Positions 1-6,278 of a stretch of DNA of 7,789 bases are shown piece by piece. Source of the DNA: Balneolaceae bacterium (GTDB taxonomy: Bacteria > Bacteroidota > Rhodothermia > Balneolales > Balneolaceae); assembly GCA_007127395.1 (NCBI GenBank), contig SKZL01000300.1:1-7789 (forward strand), given 5' to 3'. Every line of letters begins with the position of its first letter. The stretch's first letter is position 1. Made by a program: the position numbers and the translations under genes. The notes below the pieces were generated by a model. The model was not told where the DNA came from. It did no database searches and saw only the letters and a program-made list of their open reading frames with translations.

Positions 1-83
1 AAAATAAAAAGATTCGATGCAGATAGAGTTTCTCCTCTTTGATTATTAAGTGTCTTAGATAAAGTCATTTAAAAGGGTTGATT

Positions 84-124
84 GGTAAACCGCTCTCATT
101 TTTTACAATGACAGCGGTTTTACC
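84..124 (-). terminator. Long hairpin just after the ric stop codon, probable terminator
   Basis: An extended inverted repeat begins three bases past the ric stop. The outer arms GGTAAACCGCT (84-94) and AGCGGTTTTACC (113-124) pair with one bulged A. A C-C mismatch (95 and 112) follows, then the inner arms TCATT (96-100) and AATGA (107-111) close a six-base loop. The hairpin is clear in the sequence. Its role is inferred: on the minus strand there is no long U tract right after it, although the stem contains A/T-rich outer pairs, and on the plus strand only TTTT occurs. It may act in both directions. Confidence 0.6.
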
Positions 125-127
125 GGA

Positions 128-859
128 TCAGATATACTGTTCTGCTTTTTTGAACAGAATATTATTTTCAAGATGAACATGCATGTGGAGATCTTCTTCA
201 AAAAGTTCCAGATTTTTATATAGTATTCTATACGTTGTACAAGCATCTGAAGGTGGTGTAAATTGATTGCTCAATTCCCTGATCTCTTTTATAGCCTGTC
301 CTGCACCATCATGGTCACTCACCATATGAATCAGTTCATTCTGTAATTTCTCTACCAGATCACTTGGGACTTCTTGACCACTTTTTCTTTTTGCAGCAAT
401 TTCAGAGATCAATGGAAAAACTATATTCTCTTCATCCAAAAGATGTTGCATCAATTCAGCCGACAGGGATTCAAAATTTTCTGATATGGTAATATTCTCC
501 GGGTATTGTTCCCCATACACCCGGGCTACTTTTTTTGCATACAAAGAGATCTCTTCCGTTTTTATCCGGACAAACCGGTGATGGGTTTGAATGATATGTT
601 TAATCAGATAATCAATCTCCCAGGCAGCAAAATTTTGATTCAAGCCGGACTCCTTTTTCCCAATTTGATTGAGTTCAGAGATCAATCTGTCGCTTTGAAG
701 AGCAGACTTTTCCGATGCCTTTTGAAGGGATATTCCACCACCGCAGCAAAAATCAATGCCATATTTGGTAAATATTTCTGCTGCCAGATAGTTATTCGCG
801 ACAATTTCACCGACAGTCGTTTCTTTGGTAATGGACGGTTCTGTTGAATGAGGGTTCAT
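128..859 (-). CDS. ric: Iron-sulfur cluster repair di-iron protein (RIC/YtfE/ScdA family)
   Basis: Predicted cytoplasmic di-iron protein of the family that repairs iron-sulfur clusters damaged by nitric oxide or oxidants. The 243-residue product has the family's two-part layout. An N-terminal ScdA_N (DUF542) domain spans about residues 14-55, with the hallmark Cys-Cys pair (C38, C39) in the motif GIDFCCGGG. A hemerythrin-like four-helix domain spans about 80-240, with likely iron ligands H88 or H93, H139 and E143 (HLLDE), H183 (SDHDGAG), and H227 and E231 (HVHLENN). Length matches the family (about 220-250). I chose the ATG at 859 because it places the domain at the usual distance from the N-terminus; a TTG at 913 would add 18 residues of unlikely sequence. 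Neither start has a clear Shine-Dalgarno. The gene stands alone, divergent from the tryptophanase gene, with a strong hairpin three bases beyond its stop. Family identity is secure; whether it answers to NO in this organism is inferred. Confidence 0.95.
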   Translation of the reverse strand: MNPHSTEPSITKETTVGEIVANNYLAAEIFTKYGIDFCCGGGISLQKASEKSALQSDRLISELNQIGKKESGLNQNFAAWEIDYLIKHIIQTHHRFVRIKTEEISLYAKKVARVYGEQYPENITISENFESLSAELMQHLLDEENIVFPLISEIAAKRKSGQEVPSDLVEKLQNELIHMVSDHDGAGQAIKEIRELSNQFTPPSDACTTYRILYKNLELFEEDLHMHVHLENNILFKKAEQYI

Positions 860-935
860 TTCTAATGAGTTTTGAATGTTTATGTTTAAGTAATGTAGTT
901 TTGTGGGGTGCAAATCTATTAAGGAAAATACAACT

Positions 936-962
936 ATAAGATAGAAGACTATTTTATCTTTT
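936..962. promoter_or_regulatory. Imperfect inverted repeat in the ric / tryptophanase divergent region
   Basis: ATAAGATA (936-943) and TATCTTTT (955-962) form an inverted repeat matching at seven of eight positions with an 11-base spacer. It lies about 75-100 bases upstream of the ric ATG and 150 bases upstream of the tryptophanase ATG. The right arm is part of an 11-base sequence repeated exactly at 1004-1014. It could be an operator, but the sequence is AT-rich and chance is possible. I see no recognisable NsrR, FNR/Dnr or CRP-type site and no convincing promoter in this 254-base region. Confidence 0.3.
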
Positions 963-1014
963 AATAATAAATTTATTCGACTCGCGTGGAGAGTGCTTCC
1001 GGGTTTATCTTTTA
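953..1014. repeat. Pair of exact 11-bp direct repeats (TTTATCTTTTA)
   Basis: TTTATCTTTTA occurs at 953-963 and again at 1004-1014, with starts 51 bases apart, close to five turns of B-DNA. Both copies lie between the divergent ric and tryptophanase genes. Two copies of a binding site on the same helix face would fit, but low-complexity AT-rich sequence makes coincidence a real alternative. Confidence 0.35.
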
Positions 1015-1113
1015 GGTTTTAATTTTCTATTCAAGTCAGATTTGAGCTATTTTGAAAGGTACAATCCTCTTTAGGGCAATTGATTAAATGATATAACAGA
1101 GTGAGAACGGTGT

Positions 1114-2505
1114 ATGAATCTGAAAGACTTTAAAAGCGAAACCATTATTGAACCATTTCGAATCAGGTCTGTTGAGCCTATTCGCTTTACGACGATGGAT
1201 GAGCGTAAGAAGTTATTGAGGGATGCTGGCTATAATCCTTTTTTATTGAAAGCGAAAAATGTCCTGATTGATCTTCTGACGGATAGCGGTACCGGGGCAT
1301 TGTCTGCCGCACAGTGGTCCGGAATGATTGCAAGTGATGAATCATATGCAGGCTCAGAATCATTTTACCGATTTGAAGCTGCTGTCCAGGATATCACAGG
1401 GTTCAAACATGTGATACCTACTCACCAGGGGAGGGCTGCCGAAAATATTCTGTTTACCACGATTGCCAAAAAGGGTGATGTCATTCCAAATAATACCCAT
1501 TTTGATACAACAAGAGCTCATGTGGAACACAATGGTGCAGTCGCTCTTGATTTAGTTATTGATGAGGGGAAGCAGCCACAGACAATTCATCCCTTTAAAG
1601 GGAATATGAATACGGATAAACTTGAAGCTGTGATTAAGGAGTATGGACGGGATAAGATACCTGCCATTATGCTGACTACAACGAACAACTCAGGAGGAGG
1701 TCAGCCTGTGAGTATGGAGAATGTGAAAGAGGTCTCTTCAATTGCAAGAAAACATAAAATACCATTCTATATCGATGCTTGTCGATTTGCAGAAAATAGC
1801 TGGTTCATAAGGATGCGGGAAAAAGGTTACGAGGAGAAAACGCCTATTGAAATAGCCAAAGAGATGTTCAGTTATGCAGATGGTTGCACGATGAGTGCAA
1901 AAAAGGACGGTATGTCCAATATAGGAGGATTTCTGGCATTGAATGATGATGAACTGGCCAAAAAAAGCAGAAGTTTAACCATTCTGACAGAAGGATTCCC
2001 GACATACGGAGGAATGGCCGGTTATGATATGGAAGCTGTAGCTATTGGGTTATATGAATCATTGGATGAAGGATATCTGAGATATCGTATTCGATCAACA
2101 GCCTATCTGGGTGAAAAGTTAAGCAATGCAGGAATTTCAATCGTACAACCGACCGGCGGACACGCTGTTTACATCGATGCACGCCAGATGCTTCCGCATA
2201 TTCCTTCGCTACAATATCCGGCATGGAGTTTATCCAATGCACTCTATTTAACGGGCGGAATTCGTGCTGTTGAAATTGGAAGTGTCATGTTCGGACTTCA
2301 ACCGGATGGAACTGAGAAACCGGCAGAGATGGAGCTTGTGCGTCTGGCTATACCAAGGCGGGTTTATACACAGAGCCATGTCGATTATCTGGCAGAGGCG
2401 GTGATACACACCTATCATCAAAGCGATCAGCTAAAGGGTTATAAAGTCATTTCAGAACCTGCTGTTCTTCGTCATTTTTCAGCAAGGCTGGAACCTATTG
2501 AATAG
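1114..2505 (+). CDS. tnaA: Tryptophanase (PLP-dependent beta-eliminating lyase)
   Basis: Predicted cytoplasmic PLP enzyme converting L-tryptophan to indole, pyruvate and ammonia. The 463 residues span the whole beta-eliminating lyase family (tryptophanase about 471, tyrosine phenol-lyase about 456). Visible landmarks are LLTDSGTGA (54-62), Y78 in DESYAGSE, the cofactor phosphate loop THQGR (103-107), N192 before GGGQP, D221 and R224 (DACRFAEN), the Schiff-base lysine K264 in MSAKKD, and the carboxylate-binding R415 in IPRRVYT. Substrate choice follows three positions where the two enzymes differ: D131 (Asp in tryptophanase, Thr in the phenol-lyase), I388 (not the phenol-lyase Arg381) and H454 (His, not Phe). 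All three are tryptophanase-type, although much of the backbone, such as MFSYADGCTM, reads like the phenol-lyase. One change from the usual QGRGAE is A108. No TnaC-like leader peptide with a Trp codon is visible upstream and there is no adjacent permease. The Shine-Dalgarno is weak. Confidence 0.9.
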   Translation: MNLKDFKSETIIEPFRIRSVEPIRFTTMDERKKLLRDAGYNPFLLKAKNVLIDLLTDSGTGALSAAQWSGMIASDESYAGSESFYRFEAAVQDITGFKHVIPTHQGRAAENILFTTIAKKGDVIPNNTHFDTTRAHVEHNGAVALDLVIDEGKQPQTIHPFKGNMNTDKLEAVIKEYGRDKIPAIMLTTTNNSGGGQPVSMENVKEVSSIARKHKIPFYIDACRFAENSWFIRMREKGYEEKTPIEIAKEMFSYADGCTMSAKKDGMSNIGGFLALNDDELAKKSRSLTILTEGFPTYGGMAGYDMEAVAIGLYESLDEGYLRYRIRSTAYLGEKLSNAGISIVQPTGGHAVYIDARQMLPHIPSLQYPAWSLSNALYLTGGIRAVEIGSVMFGLQPDGTEKPAEMELVRLAIPRRVYTQSHVDYLAEAVIHTYHQSDQLKGYKVISEPAVLRHFSARLEPIE

Positions 2506-2522
2506 ATCTGTAGAGATATCGA

Positions 2523-2978
2523 TCAAGTTTCATCATTCACTTCGATCCAGTAACCGTCAGGGTCAGTGAAGTAGATCTGTTGTACTCCATCAACTCGTAT
2601 GGTTATTTCACCGGGATTCAAATCCCAATCAGAAAATTGCACACCGTGTAACTCAAGCCGGTCAATAAATTGATCCAAATCAGTGACACTGAAACAGAGA
2701 TGGTTATATTTATTTCGCTCTTTCCGTTCAGTAGCACCTCGGATGATATGCAGTTGAGATTCGCCTATTTGAAACCATGCATGCATTCCCAGTCCAAATG
2801 GCTCAGGAATCTGTTTTAATCCGATCACATCACGGTAAAAAATTTCGCTCTCTTCAAGATCTGTAACAGCAATTGCAATGTGATTAATGTTTATTTGTGT
2901 TTCACTGTTGCCAGATTGAGCAGATATAATGAATGGGTTCAGTAAAAATAATGTGACAAAAATGATGAAGGTTCTCAT
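2523..2978 (-). CDS. Exported VOC (glyoxalase/bleomycin-resistance fold) protein
   Basis: A 151-residue protein with a signal peptide (hydrophobic stretch about 4-18, probable cleavage ISA|QS after A20) followed by a single VOC domain (about 30-150). The two beta-alpha-beta-beta-beta modules start at NHIAIAVTDLEES (32-44) and YNHLCFSVTDLDQ (91-103). The four metal-ligand positions typical of the fold can be assigned as H33, H77 (QLHII), H93 and E146 (YWIEVND), so a metal-dependent enzyme is plausible. The family covers glyoxalase I, fosfomycin-resistance and ring-cleaving dioxygenase relatives, and nothing here fixes the substrate. The predicted export is unusual, since most members are cytoplasmic. 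The gene ends 17 bases from the convergent tryptophanase gene and starts 166 bases downstream of the kinase-like gene on the same strand, so it is probably transcribed separately. No Shine-Dalgarno is visible. Confidence 0.88.
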   Translation of the reverse strand: MRTFIIFVTLFLLNPFIISAQSGNSETQININHIAIAVTDLEESEIFYRDVIGLKQIPEPFGLGMHAWFQIGESQLHIIRGATERKERNKYNHLCFSVTDLDQFIDRLELHGVQFSDWDLNPGEITIRVDGVQQIYFTDPDGYWIEVNDET

Positions 2979-3144
2979 ATATCTAAGTTAGTAATGGAGG
3001 TTTTGATTTTAAGGATGCAACTATAGTAAGAAAAGAAGCTGTTATTCGAAAAAACAGAGTTTTATAGTGAGAGAAGTTTGTCAATGATTTCAACAAAGAG
3101 TTCAATTAAATCCGAAAATAATATTAAGATAGGAAAGAGTTAAA

Positions 3145-4083
3145 TTACTCTTGGATTAGCAGTTTATCAGGAACGGGTAATTCAATTGTTATGCTGGTTC
3201 CATTGTTGAGCTCAGAGTCAATCCACATATCTCCATTGAATTGTACCGTAGTGTAGAGTGCTTTGGTCAGGCCAAAACCACCACCCATGGTTGGCCGGTC
3301 TTTCACATTTGAGCCTCTGTAACCATATTCAAATACATGATCCATTTCGTTTGCAGGAATTCCAACACCATCATCTGAGACAGTAAATTTTATCGATTTT
3401 TTTGTTTGATGAATGAGGATGGATATTGTTCCACCGGGAGGAGTATATTTTCTGGCATTGGCTATGAGATCACGTATCACATCCTTGAATATTATTGGCA
3501 TGGCCAATCTCTCGCCATCAAGCTCACTGTTAATTTCAAATCGAATCAGATAATCAGTTGGCTCTTGTTCGGCAATATTGTGAACGATGCGATATTTGCC
3601 TCTGCTATTTTTTTCAACAGCATGGAAAAAGAGTTCAAAATCCTGCTCAAACTCATTTTTTGTATAGAAAAGCCACTTAGATGGTTTTTTATTATAATCT
3701 GTCAATTCAGCAATACGGACCCCCATTACTTTAAAAACATCTTCAAATATTTCACGTGCTTCCTTAATGGCCATTTCAAAATCAGAATCATCTGCATGAG
3801 TCTTTTCCAGTTCACTGATCAGATCCAAAACAGAATCCTCCAATTTCTTTAAATGATCAGGCAGATACTCTCTGTGAAGTCTTTTTTTAATCAGAAATGT
3901 AAGATCCCTGGTTTGATCCAGCAGTGGTTTAATTAAATGATTATGATCCAGTTCGGATTGAAGGAGTTCTAACTGTAGTGATACAATGTTAATTAGATTC
4001 AGGAATGAGTGCATCTCCAGTGCATTAAACTGAATCGAACTTAAATTGTAGAGTGCTGTCATGTGCTTGGTCGAAATCTTCAT
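3145..4083 (-). CDS. Soluble histidine-kinase-like protein with a GHKL ATPase domain
   Basis: A 312-residue protein whose C-terminal half (about 195-304) is a HATPase_c domain. The N box is DLIANARKY with N209, the G1 box SDDGVGIP (236-243), and the G2 box MGGGFGL (266-272). The N-terminal region is helical, and EMHSFLNLINI (23-33) resembles an H-box, making H25 the candidate phosphoacceptor. No transmembrane segment, signal peptide, PAS or GAF domain is recognisable. The middle region (about 75-190) may be a divergent sensor or dimerisation segment. No response regulator is encoded nearby, so partner and signal are unknown. The start is well supported by a Shine-Dalgarno (GAAGGGA) five bases before the ATG. 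The gene is divergent from the nitronate-monooxygenase-like gene across a 197-base region with inverted repeats. The ATPase domain is certain; kinase activity is inferred. Confidence 0.88.
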   Translation of the reverse strand: MKISTKHMTALYNLSSIQFNALEMHSFLNLINIVSLQLELLQSELDHNHLIKPLLDQTRDLTFLIKKRLHREYLPDHLKKLEDSVLDLISELEKTHADDSDFEMAIKEAREIFEDVFKVMGVRIAELTDYNKKPSKWLFYTKNEFEQDFELFFHAVEKNSRGKYRIVHNIAEQEPTDYLIRFEINSELDGERLAMPIIFKDVIRDLIANARKYTPPGGTISILIHQTKKSIKFTVSDDGVGIPANEMDHVFEYGYRGSNVKDRPTMGGGFGLTKALYTTVQFNGDMWIDSELNNGTSITIELPVPDKLLIQE

Positions 4084-4088
4084 AGAAT

Positions 4089-4095
4089 TCCCTTC
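4089..4095 (-). promoter_or_regulatory. Ribosome binding site of the kinase-like gene
   Basis: On the minus strand GAAGGGA lies five bases before the ATG at 4083. It is the best Shine-Dalgarno match in the window, where the other starts have weak or no match, and it fixes this start. Confidence 0.65.
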
Positions 4096-4156
4096 AGATT
4101 AATTTATAGGTAACATTTTATGGATCACTTAACAGGCTAATAGTGACAATTAAAGA

Positions 4157-4226
4157 GTTAAAGATGCGTTTAACCAAAATATCAATTATATTTTCACCTG
4201 TTATTAACAACTAGAAATAAGTTGTT
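4157..4226. promoter_or_regulatory. Two inverted repeats in the divergent kinase / flavoprotein promoter region
   Basis: The 197-base region between the divergent starts at 4083 and 4281 contains two perfect inverted repeats: GTTAAA-N6-TTTAAC (4157-4174) and AACAACT-N7-AGTTGTT (4206-4226). Their centres are about 50 bases apart, close to five helical turns. A short palindrome GTTATTAAC (4200-4208) overlaps the second. The second repeat lies about 55 bases before the plus-strand ATG, where an operator could act. The repeats are seen directly; binding by a regulator is inferred. I could not place a convincing -35/-10 or Bacteroidota -33/-7 promoter here. Confidence 0.4.
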
Positions 4227-4280
4227 TGTGTCATTTAAAACTAACAGAGAAAACCTATTTAAAGAATAAGGGAAAACACT

Positions 4281-6080
4281 ATGGTTCAAACCAATCATAC
4301 CTTTCACATACCGGTTATGGGTACTGGTCACTCAATCGACAGCCCAATAAGAGTTGGGCAACTGGGTATCGACTCTGTTATATCAGTGGTTGATGACATT
4401 TTATGTGAAAAAATCAGAAAATATTACAGTGAGTTGTATGATTTGCCGTATCAGAGTATTGCAAGATCTGAGATAGATGGCAGAGCTTTGCGGATTACGG
4501 CCTACCTCGACACTGTAAATGAAATCGTAGAGAAGAAATTTAACGACCTTAAAAATTTACCCTTTTTCTCAGGCAGTGAGAAGGATCATTATTTTAATCT
4601 GATGCCAGATTCTAGTGTATTGAGACAGGCTTATGATTATCTGGCAGGTTTGAAAAGTGATGGTTCTTTTACAAAAAAGGCAAATGAATTAACTGAAATG
4701 ATGGTTTCAGGTTCAATCGATGTTAATATCATGTCGAAAGTAGACGCATTGCGAGTTAGTAAAAACAGTGGTGATAAAGATCCCATATTCAGTGATGCAA
4801 GTGCAGCCTTGAGGGGTTATGCTAACAGCAAGTTGAATTCAGCACTGGTACTCTCTGCCGGTTTCAATCCAAGATTATATAGCTATCTGGCAGAATTCAA
4901 AGATTTTTACAGAAATCAGGCCGGGGAGATCAAAAAGAAGATCGTTCTAAAGGTAAGTGATTTCAGATCAGCTTTGATCCAGGGAAAATTTCTTGCAAAA
5001 AAAGGTCTTGAAATTGCCGAGTTTCGTATAGAGTCAGGTTTGAATTGCGGTGGTCATGCATTTGTGTCTGATGGCCTTTTACTTCCTGTATTGTTGAAGG
5101 AGTTCAGGGATAAAAGAGATGAGCTTGTTGAAAACTTTAAGCCTTTGATCACCAGTTTTTATGAATCCAATGGTTGGGGTGACCGGTTGGTTGGCCAGAA
5201 AGTGGCAGAACCCAAAATTACGGTGCAGGGCGGAATAGGTACTCACGGAGAGGTTAGAAGGTTGATGGATGATTACCAAATGGATGCAACCGGATGGGGG
5301 AGTCCGTTTTTACTGGTTCCGGAGGCTACATGTGTGGATAGTGAGACAGAAAAACTGTTGGCAGATGCAGAGGATAGAGACTTGTATCTGAGTAATGTTT
5401 CACCACTGGGTGTTCCATTTAACAATATCAGAGGATCCGGTGCTCAAATTTTCACAATACAAAAAGCTCGTGAGGGAAATCCGGGTTCAGCATGCCCAAA
5501 AGAATTCCTGGTTACAAATACGGAATTCACGGAAGAACCGATCTGTACTGCATCTTCACAATATCAACTGTTGAAAATCAAACAGATTGAAGAGAGTGAT
5601 AAGTCAGAATTGGAAAAAGAAGCTGAAAAAGAGAGAGTGATTGAAAAATCGTGTCTATGTGTCAATCTGGGTTCTGGCGCATTGATCCGGCTGGGCTTGG
5701 AGAAGCCGTCGTATGGACGCCAAGAGATATGCCCCGGACCCAATATCGCATGGTTTAACAGAACTTACAGCCTGAAAGAGATGGCGGATCATATCTATGG
5801 TCGTAGTGAATCATTGGTATCTGAGGATCGTCCACATATGTTTGCGAAAGAGATTGAGCTATATGTTGATTATATGGAGTCTGGGTTGAAAGATATTGAT
5901 TCTGAAAGCAGTGAGTTTAAAAAGCTGGATAAAATGAGAAAAAATATTGAAGAAGGAATGGAGGAGTGTCTCATGATATCTGATCAGAAAGCATACAAGG
6001 ATGAAAATCTGGAGTCGATCAAATGGACTGTTGAGAAACAAAGAGAGAGATTGAATAAGATCTTTTCGATGACGGCCTGA
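4281..6080 (+). CDS. Large nitronate monooxygenase-like FMN TIM-barrel protein with a Cys-rich C-terminal region
   Basis: I do not recognise this 599-residue protein by name, but its motifs follow the nitronate monooxygenase (2-nitropropane dioxygenase/FabK-like) barrel in order. They are a first strand IPVMGTGHSID (10-20), VLSAGFNPRLYSYL (190-203, family GAGNP), the strand IVLKVSDFRSALIQGK (221-236), LNCGGHAF (254-261, family EAGGH; H259 at the catalytic-His position), VQGGIGTHGE (315-324, FMN phosphate loop), ATGWGSPFLLVPEAT (336-350), and SPLGVPFNN (374-382, family SPVGMPGR). Usual members have about 310-360 residues. The surplus here is an insertion at about 85-185, a tail after 375 with C405, C422, C458, C460 and C484, and a charged helical C-terminus (about 497-599). 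A relatively G-rich AAGGGAAA precedes the ATG by about eight bases. No signal peptide is seen, so it is probably cytoplasmic. Substrate is unknown; oxidation of a nitronate or a related flavin-dependent redox reaction is only a possibility. Confidence 0.8.
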   Translation: MVQTNHTFHIPVMGTGHSIDSPIRVGQLGIDSVISVVDDILCEKIRKYYSELYDLPYQSIARSEIDGRALRITAYLDTVNEIVEKKFNDLKNLPFFSGSEKDHYFNLMPDSSVLRQAYDYLAGLKSDGSFTKKANELTEMMVSGSIDVNIMSKVDALRVSKNSGDKDPIFSDASAALRGYANSKLNSALVLSAGFNPRLYSYLAEFKDFYRNQAGEIKKKIVLKVSDFRSALIQGKFLAKKGLEIAEFRIESGLNCGGHAFVSDGLLLPVLLKEFRDKRDELVENFKPLITSFYESNGWGDRLVGQKVAEPKITVQGGIGTHGEVRRLMDDYQMDATGWGSPFLLVPEATCVDSETEKLLADAEDRDLYLSNVSPLGVPFNNIRGSGAQIFTIQKAREGNPGSACPKEFLVTNTEFTEEPICTASSQYQLLKIKQIEESDKSELEKEAEKERVIEKSCLCVNLGSGALIRLGLEKPSYGRQEICPGPNIAWFNRTYSLKEMADHIYGRSESLVSEDRPHMFAKEIELYVDYMESGLKDIDSESSEFKKLDKMRKNIEEGMEECLMISDQKAYKDENLESIKWTVEKQRERLNKIFSMTA

Positions 6081-6129
6081 ATACAAATCCTTTAGTGATT
6101 TTAGCACAATTTTTATATCGGCAATCAGT

Positions 6130-6149
6130 GTTAATAGTTAATTATTAAC
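6130..6149. repeat. AT-rich inverted repeat between convergent genes
   Basis: GTTAATA (6130-6136) and TATTAAC (6143-6149) form a perfect 7-base inverted repeat around GTTAAT, about 50 bases past the stop of the 599-residue protein gene. It has no G+C-rich stem and no following T tract on the plus strand, so it is a poor intrinsic terminator. Its half-sites resemble GTTAAA/TTTAAC upstream of the same gene. The rest of this 197-base gap shows nothing I can name. Confidence 0.3.
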
Positions 6150-6248
6150 CACCGGTTTCGGGTTCAGGTTTTGAATTTAGAGCACATAGTTGAGCCTGAA
6201 GACTGTCCCTGCGTCTATCAGAGTTTAAGGTTGTAGATTGGAGCGGAT

Positions 6249-6278
6249 CAACTGTCACCAACTTTTCTGTTGGGAGTT
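6249..6278 (-). terminator. Weak hairpin at the end of the LamG gene
   Basis: CCAAC (6258-6262) and GTTGG (6269-6273) pair across a six-base loop. A further AACT (6250-6253) and AGTT (6275-6278) can extend the stem across an unequal interior loop. It sits at the LamG stop codon. There is no U tract, so termination is only a possibility. Confidence 0.25.

Noticed and set aside
1..68. Two short open stretches at the left edge: a plus-strand tail ending at 42 and a minus-strand frame from an ATG at 68 running off the edge (22 codons).
   Set aside because: Too short to judge, with no recognisable motif and no Shine-Dalgarno. Either could be the end of a neighbouring gene, but the sequence does not decide.
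506..847. 113-codon plus-strand reading frame inside ric.
   Set aside because: It lies antisense to a well-supported gene and its translation has no family features.
1000..1113. TnaC-type leader peptide upstream of the tryptophanase gene.
   Set aside because: Only a two-codon ATG frame at 1088 and a nine-codon GTG frame at 992 occur, and neither contains Trp.
1114..2505. Annotation as tyrosine phenol-lyase.
   Set aside because: The phenol-lyase Arg381 position is Ile388 here, and D131 and H454 match tryptophanase.
3039..3057. CTGTT-N9-AACAG hairpin between the kinase-like and VOC genes as a terminator.
   Set aside because: Only five base pairs, about 90 bases past the stop codon, with no clear U tract.
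3406..3852. 148-codon plus-strand reading frame inside the kinase-like gene.
   Set aside because: Antisense to conserved ATPase motifs; the product is Ile/Phe-rich with no recognisable domain.
5859..6107. 82-codon minus-strand reading frame at the end of the flavoprotein gene.
   Set aside because: Antisense overlap with the charged helical C-terminus, which mirrors as a Leu/Phe-rich frame; no supporting signals.
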